From Rallus limicola (Eukaryota; Chordata; Aves; Gruiformes; Rallidae), in assembly GCA_022605955.1 (NCBI GenBank), contig JAKCOZ010000039.1:868001-932000 (forward strand): a stretch of 64,000 bases of DNA, given 5' to 3'. The position numbers were made by a program, and so were the translations under genes. Shown one piece after another: positions 24,476 to 35,749 of the stretch; position 1 is the stretch's first letter; every line of letters starts with the position of its first letter. The notes under the pieces were generated by a model that was not told the DNA's origin, did no database searches, and worked only from the letters and a program-made list of their open reading frames with translations.

Positions 24476-25497
24476 TGTGTTGGGTCCACCTCGGGTGGCT
24501 GCCAGGTCCCCACCAAGCAGGTCTATCACTGCCAGTCCACTGAAAACACAGGGAAGAAAAATATGACAAAAATCTTGTGGGTTGTGATAAGGACACTTAC
24601 CAGCTCATACCTTCACAGGTGAAATACTCAAGTGATTTTAATTTGTTACCAATCAAATCAGACTAGGATACTGAAAAATAACAACGAATTTTAAACACAC
24701 CCTTCTTTGTGGGGTCAATTTCACTCTGGATTTTCTTTACCTTCTTCCCCACAGTGGTGCAGGAAAACAATGAATGGAGGTTGTGGTCAGTTCACTATGC
24801 ATTGCCTTTGCCACTTTTCCTCCTTACGCTCTTCTCCTGTTCCAGCCACAGGAGACACTTCTTCACAAACTTCTCCAGTGTGGATACTTTCCATGGACTG
24901 CATTTCTTCACAAACTGGTACAACATAGGTCCTTTCCAAGGAGTCCAGTCCTTCAGGAACAGTCTGCTGTAATGTTCCTTCCCCACAGGATCACAAGTCC
25001 TACCAGAAAACCTGCTCCAGTGTGGGTTCTTCTCTATGGGGACCATGCCATTTCTGACAGGAACCTGCCCCAGCATAGACTCTCTGTGCCTCGCACTTTC
25101 CTTCAGGAACACCCACCTGCTCTGCTGTGGGGTCCTCCATGGGCTAAAGGGTGGATATCTGGCCCACTGTGGACCTACATGCAATGTAGAACAACAATCT
25201 GAATCACCATGATCTTCACCACAAGCTACAGGGGAGTGTCTCCTCTGGCACATGGAGCATCTCCTCCTCCTCCTTCCCAATCCTGCTGTTGTGAAGCAGT
25301 TTTTACCCTTTAAAATTATATTTTTTCAGTAGTGCCACTGTTGTCATTAATTGCCTTGGCTTTCACCAGTGGCAGGTTCATCTTGGAGATGTCTTGATGT
25401 GGCTTCATCTAACATGGTGCAGCTTCTGGCATCTTCTCACAGAAGCCATGCCTGCAGCCCTGCCCCTACCGAACCCTGGTTACGAAAATTGAATACA
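24476..25497 (-). mobile_element. ERV LTR family A, nested in family B
   Basis: This 1022-bp solo LTR begins TGTGTTGGG, ends TTGAATACA and is flanked by CAGGG on both sides. It lies in the opposite orientation to its host LTR. On the minus strand it carries the same blocks, in the same order, as the copies at 34624 and 43495: GGCTTCTGTGAGAAGATGCC, GCCACTGGTGAAAGCC, repeated TGGAG(C/A)AG units, and a degraded polyadenylation region near 24640. Minus-strand 25280-24795 is open for about 160 codons and contains a tandem 15-16-residue repeat (PW....L..FVKKC). No gag, pol or env is present. Confidence 0.85.
24795..25280 (-). other. Open frame with 15-residue repeats inside LTR
   Basis: About 161 codons are open on the minus strand of the nested LTR. 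The second half has imperfect repeats of about 45-48 bp, readable as WTPWKGPMLYQFVKK then CSPWKVSTLEKFVKK. Comparable repeat peptides appear in the other two family A copies (LTLEKVMEDCFPW in the 44.8 kb copy, LTLQKSVDTTLAW in the 35.2 kb copy). It is probably an LTR-internal tandem repeat with a period divisible by three, not a host gene. No known protein is recognised. Confidence 0.3.
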
Positions 25498-25502
25498 CAG
25501 GG
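25498..25502 (+). repeat. Right target-site duplication CAGGG
   Basis: Exact match to 24471-24475 on the other side of the nested LTR. Confidence 0.75.
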
Positions 25503-27782
25503 TGTTGTTGGTTTGTTTGGGGTTTTTTTTTGTCACTCTCCCCCAACTTCAAGTAGGATGAGGGTAGTCAAGAAACTGAATGAGGACATAGCCAGGACAG
25601 CTGACCCACATTGGACAAAAAGGGTATTCCATACTATATAATATCATGCTCAGCAACAAAAACTGGGGTATGTAAATAAGAAGGTGAGGGCTTTGTCCTG
25701 TATGGTGGCTGTGGGTCAGACACTGGCAAGGCATTGCTTTGCTTGCACAAAGTGGTGAATGATTCCCTTTGTTTTTTTCATTATTTTTTTCTCCCTCACT
25801 TATTAAACTATCTTTATCTTGACCCATGAGTTGTATCACTCTTGTTCTTATTCTCTCTCTCAACCTATTGCCAGAAAGGAGGCAGGGAAGGAGTGAGTGG
25901 ACATGCAGATAATTAACTTCTGGCTGGGATCAACTCACCACAGCTATCTGCTTAGTAAAATCATAGTTACTGTATAAAGTCTGGTTGCATAGAGACTTTC
26001 AGCTACTTGTTGAACATAAAATGAGATTAAATGGTCTCAGGTCATCAAGAAGAACATGTTGCCAACTTCATCTCAGTACGCTTATACCTGATGGATCACA
26101 TGATGGTATTTACTAGGCACACAGAGGTGGAAGAACACTATGTGATAGCACCCTGCATGAGAAGAGGAAAGACTTCATCAACGTGTAGTCTTAACTAGCA
26201 GAATAATCCTGTTTAAGAGGTAGGTACAGCAGTTTTCTGAAGTAAAACTCAACAAATATGATTTGAAGTAATAATTTCACTATATTTCTCTATTTTGAAT
26301 CAAAACCACAGCATTCAGTGGTTCCTTTATCTACTTCCTTGACTCTGTGTAATCAGTTTAGACATAAAATTGTAACTTAGGATGTAGTAATACAGTTAGA
26401 GTTTTCATCTCTGCTGTGAGTAGTCTATAAAAAGCATCAGAAATAACCTTCACCAAAATTCAGTATTATCCAAAAGAGCCCAACCTTGACTGTGCCTCTC
26501 AAGTTTTCAAGAGCTTGAACTGTGGTGTTGTTTCTGTGTAATACTCCCAAAAAAGAAATCCATCTAGAAATTTGTCAGTTTGATATTTTACCTGTGTAAG
26601 AAATGTGTTTACCCATACAAATCAGTGTTTTCTAGAAATTGGTTAATGGACATAAAATTTTTCTCCTGATGTTGGTGTTCATAAGATGCTATTACTGCCC
26701 TTATGATTAGTCTTGTAAGAAAAAAAAAAAAAAAATTAAAAAAAATAATTGAAAGACTGTACAATCAAATACTCAGTCACTTAGTATTGTTGTCCAGGTC
26801 CAGAGAAATTTAGGAACTCATTGACCTCAATTTTTTGTTACAGTGCTTCTCAGTCTCTAGAGTGTTGTTTATTCTCTGCTTCATTAGAAATTAAGATAAT
26901 TTAAGACTGTTCCTGACCTAGCTTTTTGAGGTTTTTATTGGGACAATGATGCATGAGAGAATTCCAACAGAATGGAATGAGGAACTGGGATTCTAGAATA
27001 AGAATAGGTCACACGGAGGTGCACACACATTGAATTAGCAGATACCCCCCTAAATGATGCATCAACTTAATACATTGAATAGTGCAGAAGACTCAATAAT
27101 AAGAAAAAAGGAGCCCTTTATGTTTTTGTGCTATTTTTTCTGCGTTTCAAAAGTGGATTTTGGTTTTGCTTGCTAAATTCCAGCCAGCAACTCATTAATC
27201 AATTAGAAGTTTACTTATTAGGCATGCTATTAACAGACCTGAGATCAATACAGTTTATCTACATCACAATAAATGAAATAAATGCTCTTCTTTCAAGGTA
27301 AGGACTCTAGTGTTTATTTTCTGTGAAGAAAAATAATGTACTAATTACTATTGTTTAGAAAAATAAAATAATTGGGAGAAGGGTCTACATGGCTCTGTAT
27401 GTTCGTATATTTGGAACATAGTTACCATGGGGCTGATAACAGTTTCTGGTATCTAAAATTCTCTGTGTTCCTGCACTTGCATGAATTTGAACAATTTAGG
27501 TATTGCTCTAAATGATGACTGTTGTCTGTTATTCCCCAGGGGATCGCACTCTAGCTGGGAATTGCTAAAACAAGTTTCACTCCATCTTCAGCTTGCAAAC
27601 AATCTGATCACAACACACAACAGGAAACTATATTTATATGCTACCTTAAAGAAAAGCTATTAAGAATGGCTACTCATTTAATCTGATGTGTTAAAATAAC
27701 CTCATCTTCAATAAAATTGCAGTCATTGACAATAGCAGAAAATCTGGTCCCAAGAATGTAATGTTTTATTTGTTGTGGGTTA

Positions 27783-27811
27783 TTTTTTTTGTTTGTTTGT
27801 TTGTTTTTTAA
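27783..27811. repeat. (GTTT)n low-complexity tract
   Basis: A T8 run is followed by four GTTT units and a T6 run. Confidence 0.85.
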
Positions 27812-29390
27812 TTTGAGTGAAATATGCAGTCATATATACCACAAGTATATAATTTGTTCTTAAACTATGATTTCAACAACTCAGGTCCTATGTCTCAAGG
27901 TGAGTTTGCAAGATATTTTTTCCTTCATGTTAGTGTTAATTTTAATTCCAACTGATTCTAGATGAAGACTTTTTAGCATTTTCAAATAATTCATAGCATC
28001 CAGGCACAAAAATATCCTTTCAGTACCTTCAAAAAATAGGTTTTACTTCCCACCCTTGCCCTTTCCTTTTCTTTTCTCTCCATTCATAGGTTTAAAATAT
28101 CAGGCTCAGTGATATTGAGCAATTTTTTCTTCCTCCTTTTTTTAAGATTTATTTTTTTTTTTTAGGAAAATCAATGTGTTATTTTATCTGAATACAAATT
28201 GCTATCACAAAGTTTTTTTACTAAGACTGAAAAGGTTCTGCATATTACTTCAGAACTGGAATTTCCACAATGGTTGCCTGAAGCATTTCTAGTTTACTTA
28301 TTTTTCTCCCTGCATTGTCTGAGGGCCTTGTATTGTTTCAGTAGCAGTGAATTCATAATTCCAAATGTTCTTCTTGAGCCCTTACAAAACGCAGAGCCTG
28401 TGAAATGTTCAGGCTCTTGTTTTTAAAGTCAGTTGAATGGAAAAAAAAAAGAAATTCTTCCCCATTATGCACCTCACTCTTCGAGAATCAAAGTCTTTCA
28501 TCACCAAAAAACTCAGAGTCTCTGCCTCTTGCTATGGATAGATTGAAATACAATCCTTTTTAGATGGGCTTTTGGCAGAGTGTTTCCTTGGCTTCTTGCT
28601 TCTGTTACTTTATTTCCCATTATAAAGTACCGTGAGACATGCTGTACGAATAGCACTGCATAAATATTGCTGTTGTTCTTGAACCAGCATTAGGCTCCAT
28701 GGGTGCCAAGACATGGTAACACATGGAGCTTTCACAGTTCAGTACCCAGAGTCACATTTTTGTAGGGGAGAGTTCTAAATTATGCATAGCTACTAGCTCC
28801 CTGAAAAATGACTGGTTGCCAAAAAAAGCCTTCATATTAAAGAAACACATATGGTCATGAAATATTTTCCAGTTTTTAAACTTGTCTAGTAATGAAGTAA
28901 TGATGATTTGACTTCACAAGCTTGAACCATTTAAGAATCGGCTGCTCCTTTTTTTTAAGAATGCTGACTTCTTATAGCATTGACAGTGCATTATTCTTTG
29001 CTTATACTACTTTTGATAACACAAAGATCATATTAGCCTAAACAAAGAAGTAAAACATTAAAGAATGAGCTATATCTCTTTACTTCTGCATTATTTTTTT
29101 TTTTTTCAGAAACTAGTGATACACTATGTGTTACTGGCAAAATCCTTTTTACTAAACATGCTTTTGTATTCATGTGTATGTTCCTCATACCGGGCAAGTC
29201 TTTTAATACATGAATAAATTGATTAGCTACAATGCAACTGTAAGAACCTAAATCTCAGCTTTTTGACATCTGCTAAAAATATACACTTATACATCCATAA
29301 CCCTCACACCTCCAATAGCCCCAAAACCGACCATCCAAAAGCTTCTCGAGTGAAATACGGAGCAGATATCTCTTGGAAATACATCAATCA

Positions 29391-29410
29391 AAATAATAAT
29401 AATAATAATT
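29391..29410. repeat. (AAT)n microsatellite
   Basis: About six uninterrupted AAT units. Confidence 0.9.
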
Positions 29411-32262
29411 TAAAAAAGAGAAGCCCATGTTGTTCCTTTGAGTACACATCTGCAATGTACATGGACCACTTCCAAAAACTGTGTTTTAATGGGTGTTCTT
29501 GACCTCTCCCACTACAGTCTTCTTTACAGTAAGATAGCGGTCTGTAAAGATAGTGGATTAATGGTTACTTCTCCAGACTTGGGATATCCTTCTGTGACAG
29601 AGCTGAACATCAAATAGAAATCTACTGCATTTGCATCTCTGGTGTTCCAGTACCCCAGTTAGAAAATCACTTCCATGTGAAAATATCATATGGAATAGTC
29701 TAGTGGATGTTTTAAGCCATATTTAGACAGATGATGATTTTGAGAAAATAAGGAGTCTGCAAGGATAACTGCTGCAGTAGAGAATATGTTCTGATGGGTA
29801 ACAGTTATCTTTGTGATAGTATTATAAAAGAGGCAATGGACTGAGCAGAAAAAGTACAATCATGCAAAAGCCAGAATTTAAAATGTCTGTGTTAGTTTAG
29901 TACGATTTGCTTTTCTATTACTGTTTGCTTTAATTATTCTTAAAGGAAAAAAAAAATCTAAAAAAGACTGGACTAAAAAAGGACTAATTTTTTAATAGGT
30001 AAATTGAAAAGCAATTGAGAGAATAATGTGGAATACATAAAAAATTTAGTTATTTGTTAGATGTTTTTCTCTGACTAATAAACTTCGTATTTCATAACAG
30101 CAAATGACAGCTTGAACTGTTAGTGCAACCATGAGTTGAATCCTTGTCTTTTAGAAACATCTTTTCTTCAGGAATTCAGATCACACTCTGAAAATCAGAT
30201 TCATAGGTTACTGCACTGACTGATGTGTTTCTTCCCCTGATTTTGGAGTACACTGTAGCCATCTGGCTGATTTTCTACACTTGGGACCTGATCGAATAAC
30301 TTCAGCTTGTGCTAGGTAACACTAGGAATAATACAATAGTGGATGTTATTTTAAGTCCTCCTTGCTATGGCATAACTGACTGTAAAGTGTTAAACCATGC
30401 AAAGTGTTAATCCATACCAAACATAAGGCAGTGCAAAATCATTCTCTGTACCTTCAAAATTTCCAAAGGTGTATATTATTATGCTTATTCAGTTATGAAC
30501 ACAAGTACTGTCATACATATATTCATCTTTCCATACTATTGAGGGTTTTTTTGAAACTACTTATTCCTCTTGTATGTGTATCAGGTTTTCTAGAAAACTA
30601 TCAAACCCATCCTCACAGACTATTGCAACCACCAGTTAAGCTTGATGGAATAATCGCTAGTGTTTCTTCTGCCAGTCATCATTGAAGACTCAATGGTCAG
30701 ATAGTTGAAACTGGTAAAAAAAATTAGGATTAAAAAAGACACACAGTCAGCACCTGCTTTCATAGGAATAGGCTTTTTCTATGCAGAATTTTTTTTAAGT
30801 TTGTAGTAAATCAGGTAGCAAAGAAAACAATTTATTTACCTGAGTATTTTTGAACTGAAGAACTAAAAAATTGTATCTGAATATTTAAGATTAGCAGAGG
30901 GTAATTTACTTTTATATCCATTGACTTGATATGATAGTTTAGGGAAACTACTTTTGAACCAAAGAGTGACGGTAGGAAACATTTGTACCTTTCATGAAGA
31001 AGTTAGGATTTGTGTGTTGTGTTCAATGGTGTAATTTTATGCCCCTTCAAATCTAACAATGAAGTTCAAATAAACTTTCCTTTTCTTTCACTGCAAGCAA
31101 TTATCTTGAGAGTTGATCCTTCACACTTTAAGATTGATTCTTGAGATAAGGTAGATAAATCACTTTCCAGATGTGCCTATTTCTGGTTATTGATTATAAA
31201 GGGAAGTGATTGCCTCAGACTTAGAAGTGTGATTTTCAGATGCAGTAAGTCAAGTGAAATTAATTCTACCTGAAAGAAAGAAATTCAAGATTAGTGACTC
31301 AAAAAACCTAAGCAACTTTTTTCTCGTTTGCCAAAAATTAAACAATTTTCTTACTGTATTCTTATAGTACTTCTTCATTATTAGGTCAGTTTCAAGGATA
31401 GAGTAGACCAACAACATTTGAGTCTCCATCAGTAGGACACTGTTGGACACAAATACAGTGTTTGTGTGGACACAAAGGCAGGCATATTTCTGCATGTGAT
31501 ATTACTGTAGGATATTCAGACTTTATTTCTCCCATTATAATTTGTCTTTTCCTTCTTCATTATAGATAGGGTTTTTTTAACTCTCTTTAGGGTGAAATTC
31601 TAAAACTCAGAATATCCTTGCAGTGTTTAAAGAGAGAAGAGGATTATAATCTCTTTGAAAATGAGAACTATTTCCATTCTGATTTGTATGGTTTGTCTTT
31701 TGGGGTTATAGAAATGTAAGACAGTTTGAAAAGGATGTAATTCCACCATAATAAAAGGAATTTTTAATATTTGCATTTTAAGTCATGTCAAGGGTTCCCA
31801 GAGTAAAAGAGTAGATATGAAATCTAAGTAAATTAATTAAAGTTCCTTTAGGAAAATGATCCACATTTCCCCAGAGAGATGTTTTTTGTATTTTTAATAC
31901 AAAACCATCCTGCAATGGTAAAAGAGAAAACTCCAGCTTGATGGTAATTTAAAATTTCATAGTGTATTTTGAGAATAAGTATTTTACTGAAAACAATGGC
32001 AAGTAACAAAATACATGACTAAGTTTGTCATGTGTTAATGTGCAAAATCCTCACCTGGGACATATTTTATCATCATTAAAGGAGAAATTAACAAGTCAGT
32101 AATTGGCATTCTGAACTTCATTAGTGAAACTTACCAATAATCTACCTCAGTATCTGTAGGTCAGGAGACAGCCACTGTAGAACAATACCTACTTCTTATG
32201 AGGGTTTTAAGTGAAAGTATATGCATTCTTGCAATAACATTCACCTCTCTATTTGCATACAG

Positions 32263-32323
32263 AAGGTTGGCTCCCGAGACCATTATCGTCTGGTCAGAGA
32301 GCACAGATCTGTCTTTTGTAGAG
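32263..32323 (+). other. Candidate internal exon (best in window)
   Basis: A pyrimidine-rich acceptor (CACCTCTCTATTTGCATACAG) ends at 32262, and the donor GAG|GTAAGAAATG begins at 32324. The 61-bp interval is about 49% GC with two CpGs, against visibly AT-rich flanks. Two frames are open. One starts in phase 0 (KVGSRDHYRLVREHR...), the other after one base (RLAPETIIVWSESTDLSFVE). I recognise neither peptide, so it could be a coding exon, an untranslated or lncRNA exon, or a cryptic one. It lies only 80 bp upstream of the polypurine tract. Confidence 0.35.
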
Positions 32324-32403
32324 GTAAGAAATGAGAATTACTGTATCAAAGGAATTCCCATGACATAGACTGCATAATTTTTTTGCTTCAAACTAATGCA
32401 AAG

Positions 32404-32708
32404 AGTCACCAAAGGGAGTGGAAAAAAAAAGGGAAAGGGAGAAAGAGAAAAAATATATGACAAAAGGCAGATAAAAAGAGTGGAAGGAAGGAAGGAAGGA
32501 AGGAAGGAAGGAAGGAAGGAAGGAAGGAAGGAAGGGAGGAAGGGACAAAAAGAGAAACAGACAGAAGGAGAGAAAGAGAAAAAAGAAGAAAAAGAGAAAG
32601 AGGAAGAGTGAGAAAGAGAAAAAGAGAGAGAGAGAAAGAGAAAGAAAGAGAAAGAGAAAAAAAAAGAAAAAGAGAAAGAGGAAGAGTGAGAAAGAGAAAA
32701 AGAGAGAG

Positions 32709-32745
<37 letters not shown>

Positions 32746-32945
32746 GAAAGAGAAAGAGAGAAAGAGGAGAAGGAGAAAGAGAAGGAGAAAGAGAAGGAGA
32801 AAGAGAAGGAGAAAGAGAAGGAGAAAGAGAAAGAGAAAGAGAAAGAGAAAGAGAAAGAGAAAGAGAAAGAGAAAGAGAAAGAGAAAGAGAAAGAGAAAGA
32901 GAAAGAGAAAGAGAAAGAGAAAGAGAAAGAGAAAGAGAAAGGAAG
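32404..32945 (+). repeat. Polypurine satellite-like tract (GGAA, GAGAAA, GAGAAAGAGAAG)
   Basis: About 540 bp in which the plus strand is nearly all A and G. The order is a mixed purine lead-in, (GGAA)13 at 32482-32535, a 78-bp unit present twice in tandem (about 32584-32661 and 32662-32739, marked by AGGAAGAGTG at 32601 and 32679), a 12-bp period GAGAAAGAGAAG at about 32768-32820, then about 20 units of GAGAAA to 32940. Open frames on both strands (LSLSLS- and KEKEKE-type translations up to 187 codons) are artefacts of a repeat period divisible by three. Such tracts can form triplex DNA and are length-unstable. Confidence 0.97.
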
Positions 32946-34147
32946 GTTGAGGTCAAGGTTGAGGAAGAAAGATAAAGCCGGTTATACAGTGCCTAGTAGA
33001 TTGCATGTTCAATTGTTTTCCTTTTGCTGATACTCATGGAATAAAAATTTAAATACCACAGTTTAATTATGTTATTCAAATAACTTTGTTCCTTGTTATA
33101 TCTATTAGTGAAATCCATAGAAATAAATTTTGTTGATTAATAAAACACATATTTTAAATTACTTTTAAAAGTTTTTCTTGACTGTTTGATGCAGTTCACT
33201 ACAATGTAATTTTAATTGTGAGATTTCAAGGAAATTTTGAGAAGTTGGTGAGGTTTTCTTTTGTCTATGTGGGTTTGGTTTGGGATTTTTGGTTGTGGGT
33301 TTGTTTTGATTTGGTTTTACTTTTCTGTTTGATAATGGGTTTGTCCATAGTTCTCTAGTATAGTTCTTATTCAAGTAGAAATCTGATCAGTTAATACTGA
33401 ACAAAGACAGTGAAGTTAGGTTTCTAATTTCTTAATAAGGACATGATTCTCGGAAGACCAACATAGCCATATATATTGCTGAAATCAAATAGCAGGTAAG
33501 GCCCAGTGAGAAGTCTAAGATTTGTCTCATGATAGTTTTAATAAAAGTTGTAAATAATAATAGTTATTTCAGAAGAGAAAAGGAGAGAAAGGTCTGTCAT
33601 TGAAAACAGTCTGTAGAAAAACACTACTGCAGACTCCGCTATTAAGACTCTGGCTATGTTAATAAATAAGATAGACCAGGGATCCTTTGAACCTCAGGCT
33701 AATTGACACAGCATAGCAGTTTTCTTTACAGCAAAGCTCTCTTACCCTCCTAAATAGACCAGCTGTGTTTAAACTCCTGTTGAGAATGATCCTTGGCTCA
33801 TTCTTTGTCTGCGAGAAAGTTAGCTGGTCTTAACAATGACATGCTAGGGACTATGATAGCAATTTTGCAGTACAAGTGACTGTGTGTCAGTCAGTGCTCA
33901 GACCCATGCCATATTCTATTAGATTAACTGTTACAGAAGGATCTCACATTCACAAATTTTTTGGCTCACAATACTTGGGTCGGGTTATTGCACACAGTGA
34001 TACATATAAGGCTGAATAGTGCAGGTCCAGACCTATGTAAGTTTGCATCCTAGCAGAGTTGATAAGTCTGCTAGAGCACTTATATGCAAACCAATTTTAT
34101 CTAAATTTAAATCAAAGTTAGGATTGCTTTTATTTCTTTATGCAGAC
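32946..34147. other. AT-rich non-coding DNA
   Basis: No gene is recognised. It includes a T/G-rich tract at 33236-33330. Confidence 0.55.
33236..33330. repeat. T/G-rich low-complexity tract
   Basis: Repeated GGTTTGG and GGTTTTG blocks on the plus strand. A minus-strand open frame across it is proline- and asparagine-biased noise. Confidence 0.8.
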
Positions 34148-34405
34148 AATCATAGAATCATAGAATCACCTAGGTTGGAAGAGACCTTTAAGATCAGAGG
34201 CCAACCACAGCCTAACCCTGCCTAGTCCACTTCTACACCATGTCCTCAAGCACAACATCTACATACCTTTTAAATACCTCCAGGGATGGTGACTCCACCA
34301 CTTCCTTGGGCAGCCTGTTCAAATACTTGGCAACCCTTTCAGTAAAGAAATTCTTCCTGATATCTAACCTAAACCTCCCCTGGTGCAATTTGAAACTTCA
34401 TGGTT
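34148..34405 (-). mobile_element. CR1 LINE 3' fragment
   Basis: The plus strand begins AATCATAGAATCATAGAATC and GGTTGGAAGAGACCTTTAAG, and continues through ACCTCCAGGGATGGTGACTC, TTGGGCAGCCTGTTCAAATA and AGAAATTCTTCCTGATATC. This is the reverse complement of the CR1 ORF2 C-terminus and 3' UTR, about 258 bp and 5'-truncated. A T-run (34424-34444) follows its inner edge. The sequence is well preserved. Confidence 0.96.
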
Positions 34406-34423
34406 GTTTTGTGGGTTTTTTTT

Positions 34424-34444
34424 CTTTTTTTTTTTTTTTTTTTT
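34424..34444. repeat. Poly-T run
   Basis: A T-rich run with one C, adjacent to the truncated CR1. Confidence 0.85.
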
Positions 34445-34623
34445 CTTCTGAGGACAGTGTACGCATCCCTGCATTAAATCACGTTTTGAAGTCTAAGCTT
34501 GTTTAAAACCTAAACCAACTTTTTCTCTAAATGTTGTGCCTCAAAATGACTAAAGTAGAAGGGACAATTCTGGTCCCTAGCAGTCTTTTTTCTTTCTGAA
34601 TCTTCTATGAATCTGTTAAATAG

Positions 34624-35749
34624 TGTGGTGGTTTTGGCCCTGGCTAGAGGCCAAATGTCCACCAAGCCGCTCACTCACTCCCCCCTTCAGCCAAAAAGGG
34701 GAGAAAATATGTTTTCAGAGGCTTAGGCCCTGAGATAAGGACAGAGGGATCACTCTTCAATTAGTGCAATGGGCAAAACAGACTCGGCACAGAATAAAGG
34801 AAAGAAAAGTGATTTATTACAACTACGACTAATACACCCAGTGAACCGGAATGAGACAAGAGTAAGAAGCGGCCAGGTCTTAAAGCGCCTTCCCTCCACC
34901 CCTCCCCTTCTTAGCAAACTCAAACTTCATCATGGTCTTATTCCCTTCTTCCCCCCCCAACATGACACAGGGAGGAGCGTCATGTCGGGTGGGGGAAGAA
35001 GGGAGTAAGACCATGGGGAGTGAGGTTCCAGAGGTACCAGTTGCTTTCCTTCCCCAGACCTTAACGCTTCTAATTCCCCCCACCCCTCCCCTCTTAGCAC
35101 CCTTAGCTTTACTCATCAATTTTGCTTCCTTCTTCCCTCCCATCGCAGCACCAGGAGGGGCAGGGAATGGGGAGTGGGGGGGTTTCAGTCTGTTCTGCCC
35201 AAGCTGTCCCTTACGGCACCTTGGGGTCCCACCCATGCAAGAGTCGTATCCACAGACTTTTGCAGCGTGAGTATCTCCATCGGGGAGTCACCTCCTCACC
35301 ACAGGCCTCTCAAAAGGGCTCCCTTCCATAGGGTTCTGACATTTGGGCCCGGGCTCCCCCGGCCTGGCTCTCTGCAAAAGTCACAAGTCCCCTGGCAAAC
35401 CTGCTGAGGCATGGATCAATCTCTTCACAGGGTGTAGATGTCTCTGCTCCCCGTCCTCATCCATGGGCTGCGAGGGGACAACCCGCTTCACCATGGTCTT
35501 CTCCACGAGCTGCAGGGGAAACTTTCTTTCCACATTCCTTTTCCCCCCCCTCTCCTTCTGGGCCTGGCCTTGGCTATCGGTGCAGCTGGTCACATCTTCC
35601 CACTCTGCGTTCCAGTGGCAAAGTGCACCAGCCTGCAGGTTTTTTTCTCCAATATGTAATTCACAGAGATGCTATGAATCCATCTGGGATTGGTCAAAAG
35701 TGACTTTGGCCTTGAATTAGCTCTTGTTTACTGTTGGGAACTCACAACA
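34624..35749 (-). mobile_element. ERV LTR family A, solo
   Basis: The plus strand starts TGTGGTGGTTTTGGCCCTGG, the exact inverse of the CCACCACA terminus at 45384. It continues with blocks shared with the other family A copies: CCAAATGTCCACCAAGCCGC, CAGCCAAAAAGGGGAG and GAGATAAGGACAGAGGGATC. A minus-strand AATAAA signal lies at 34813-34818. The far end probably is CTCACAACA at 35749, matching the TGTTGTGG start of the 43495 copy, but similarity is weak after about 35600. Flanks (AATAG, GACTG) do not form a target duplication, so the element may be rearranged or the end misplaced. It is markedly GC-rich compared with its surroundings. The many overlapping open frames here (up to 125 codons) reflect that composition and are not genes. 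Confidence 0.85.
34813..34818 (-). terminator. LTR polyadenylation signal AATAAA
   Basis: TTTATT on the plus strand, AATAAA in the LTR orientation, placed about 190 bp from the LTR 3' terminus as in the copy at 45184. Confidence 0.6.

Larger units (their letters stand above)
24335..25942 (+). mobile_element. ERV LTR family B, split by nested LTR
   Basis: The two halves, 24335-24475 and 25503-25942, together resemble a bird LTR family I remember. The left half has GTTGATAACAC and GTGTTTTGGCTGTTTCTG. The right half has GACAGCTGACCCACATTGG, GGTATTCCATAC, an ATTAAA polyadenylation variant (25802-25807) and a CTGGCTGGG...CACCACA terminus. The element starts TG at 24335 and ends CA at 25942. Flanking 5-mers ACTAT and GCTAT differ by one base and may be the worn target duplication. 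The remembered TATA position just before AAACTGGGG is mutated (about 25651-25667). No internal retroviral genes are present, so it was a solo LTR before it was interrupted. Confidence 0.75.
25943..32262. other. AT-rich non-coding DNA
   Basis: No gene or interspersed repeat is recognised in 6.3 kb. Simple runs are a poly-A tract (26720-26735), a GTTT repeat (27783-27811) and an AAT repeat (29391-29410). The short open frames carry no domains. Confidence 0.5.

Noticed and set aside
32393..33030. Long open frames on both strands (187 and 140 codons)
   Set aside because: They translate the polypurine tract into LSLSLS- and KEKEKE-type low complexity. The repeat periods of 6 and 12 are multiples of three, so open frames are inevitable.
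34769..35720. Cluster of overlapping open frames up to 125 codons
   Set aside because: They lie in the GC-rich family A LTR on both strands and in several frames. High GC lowers stop frequency.
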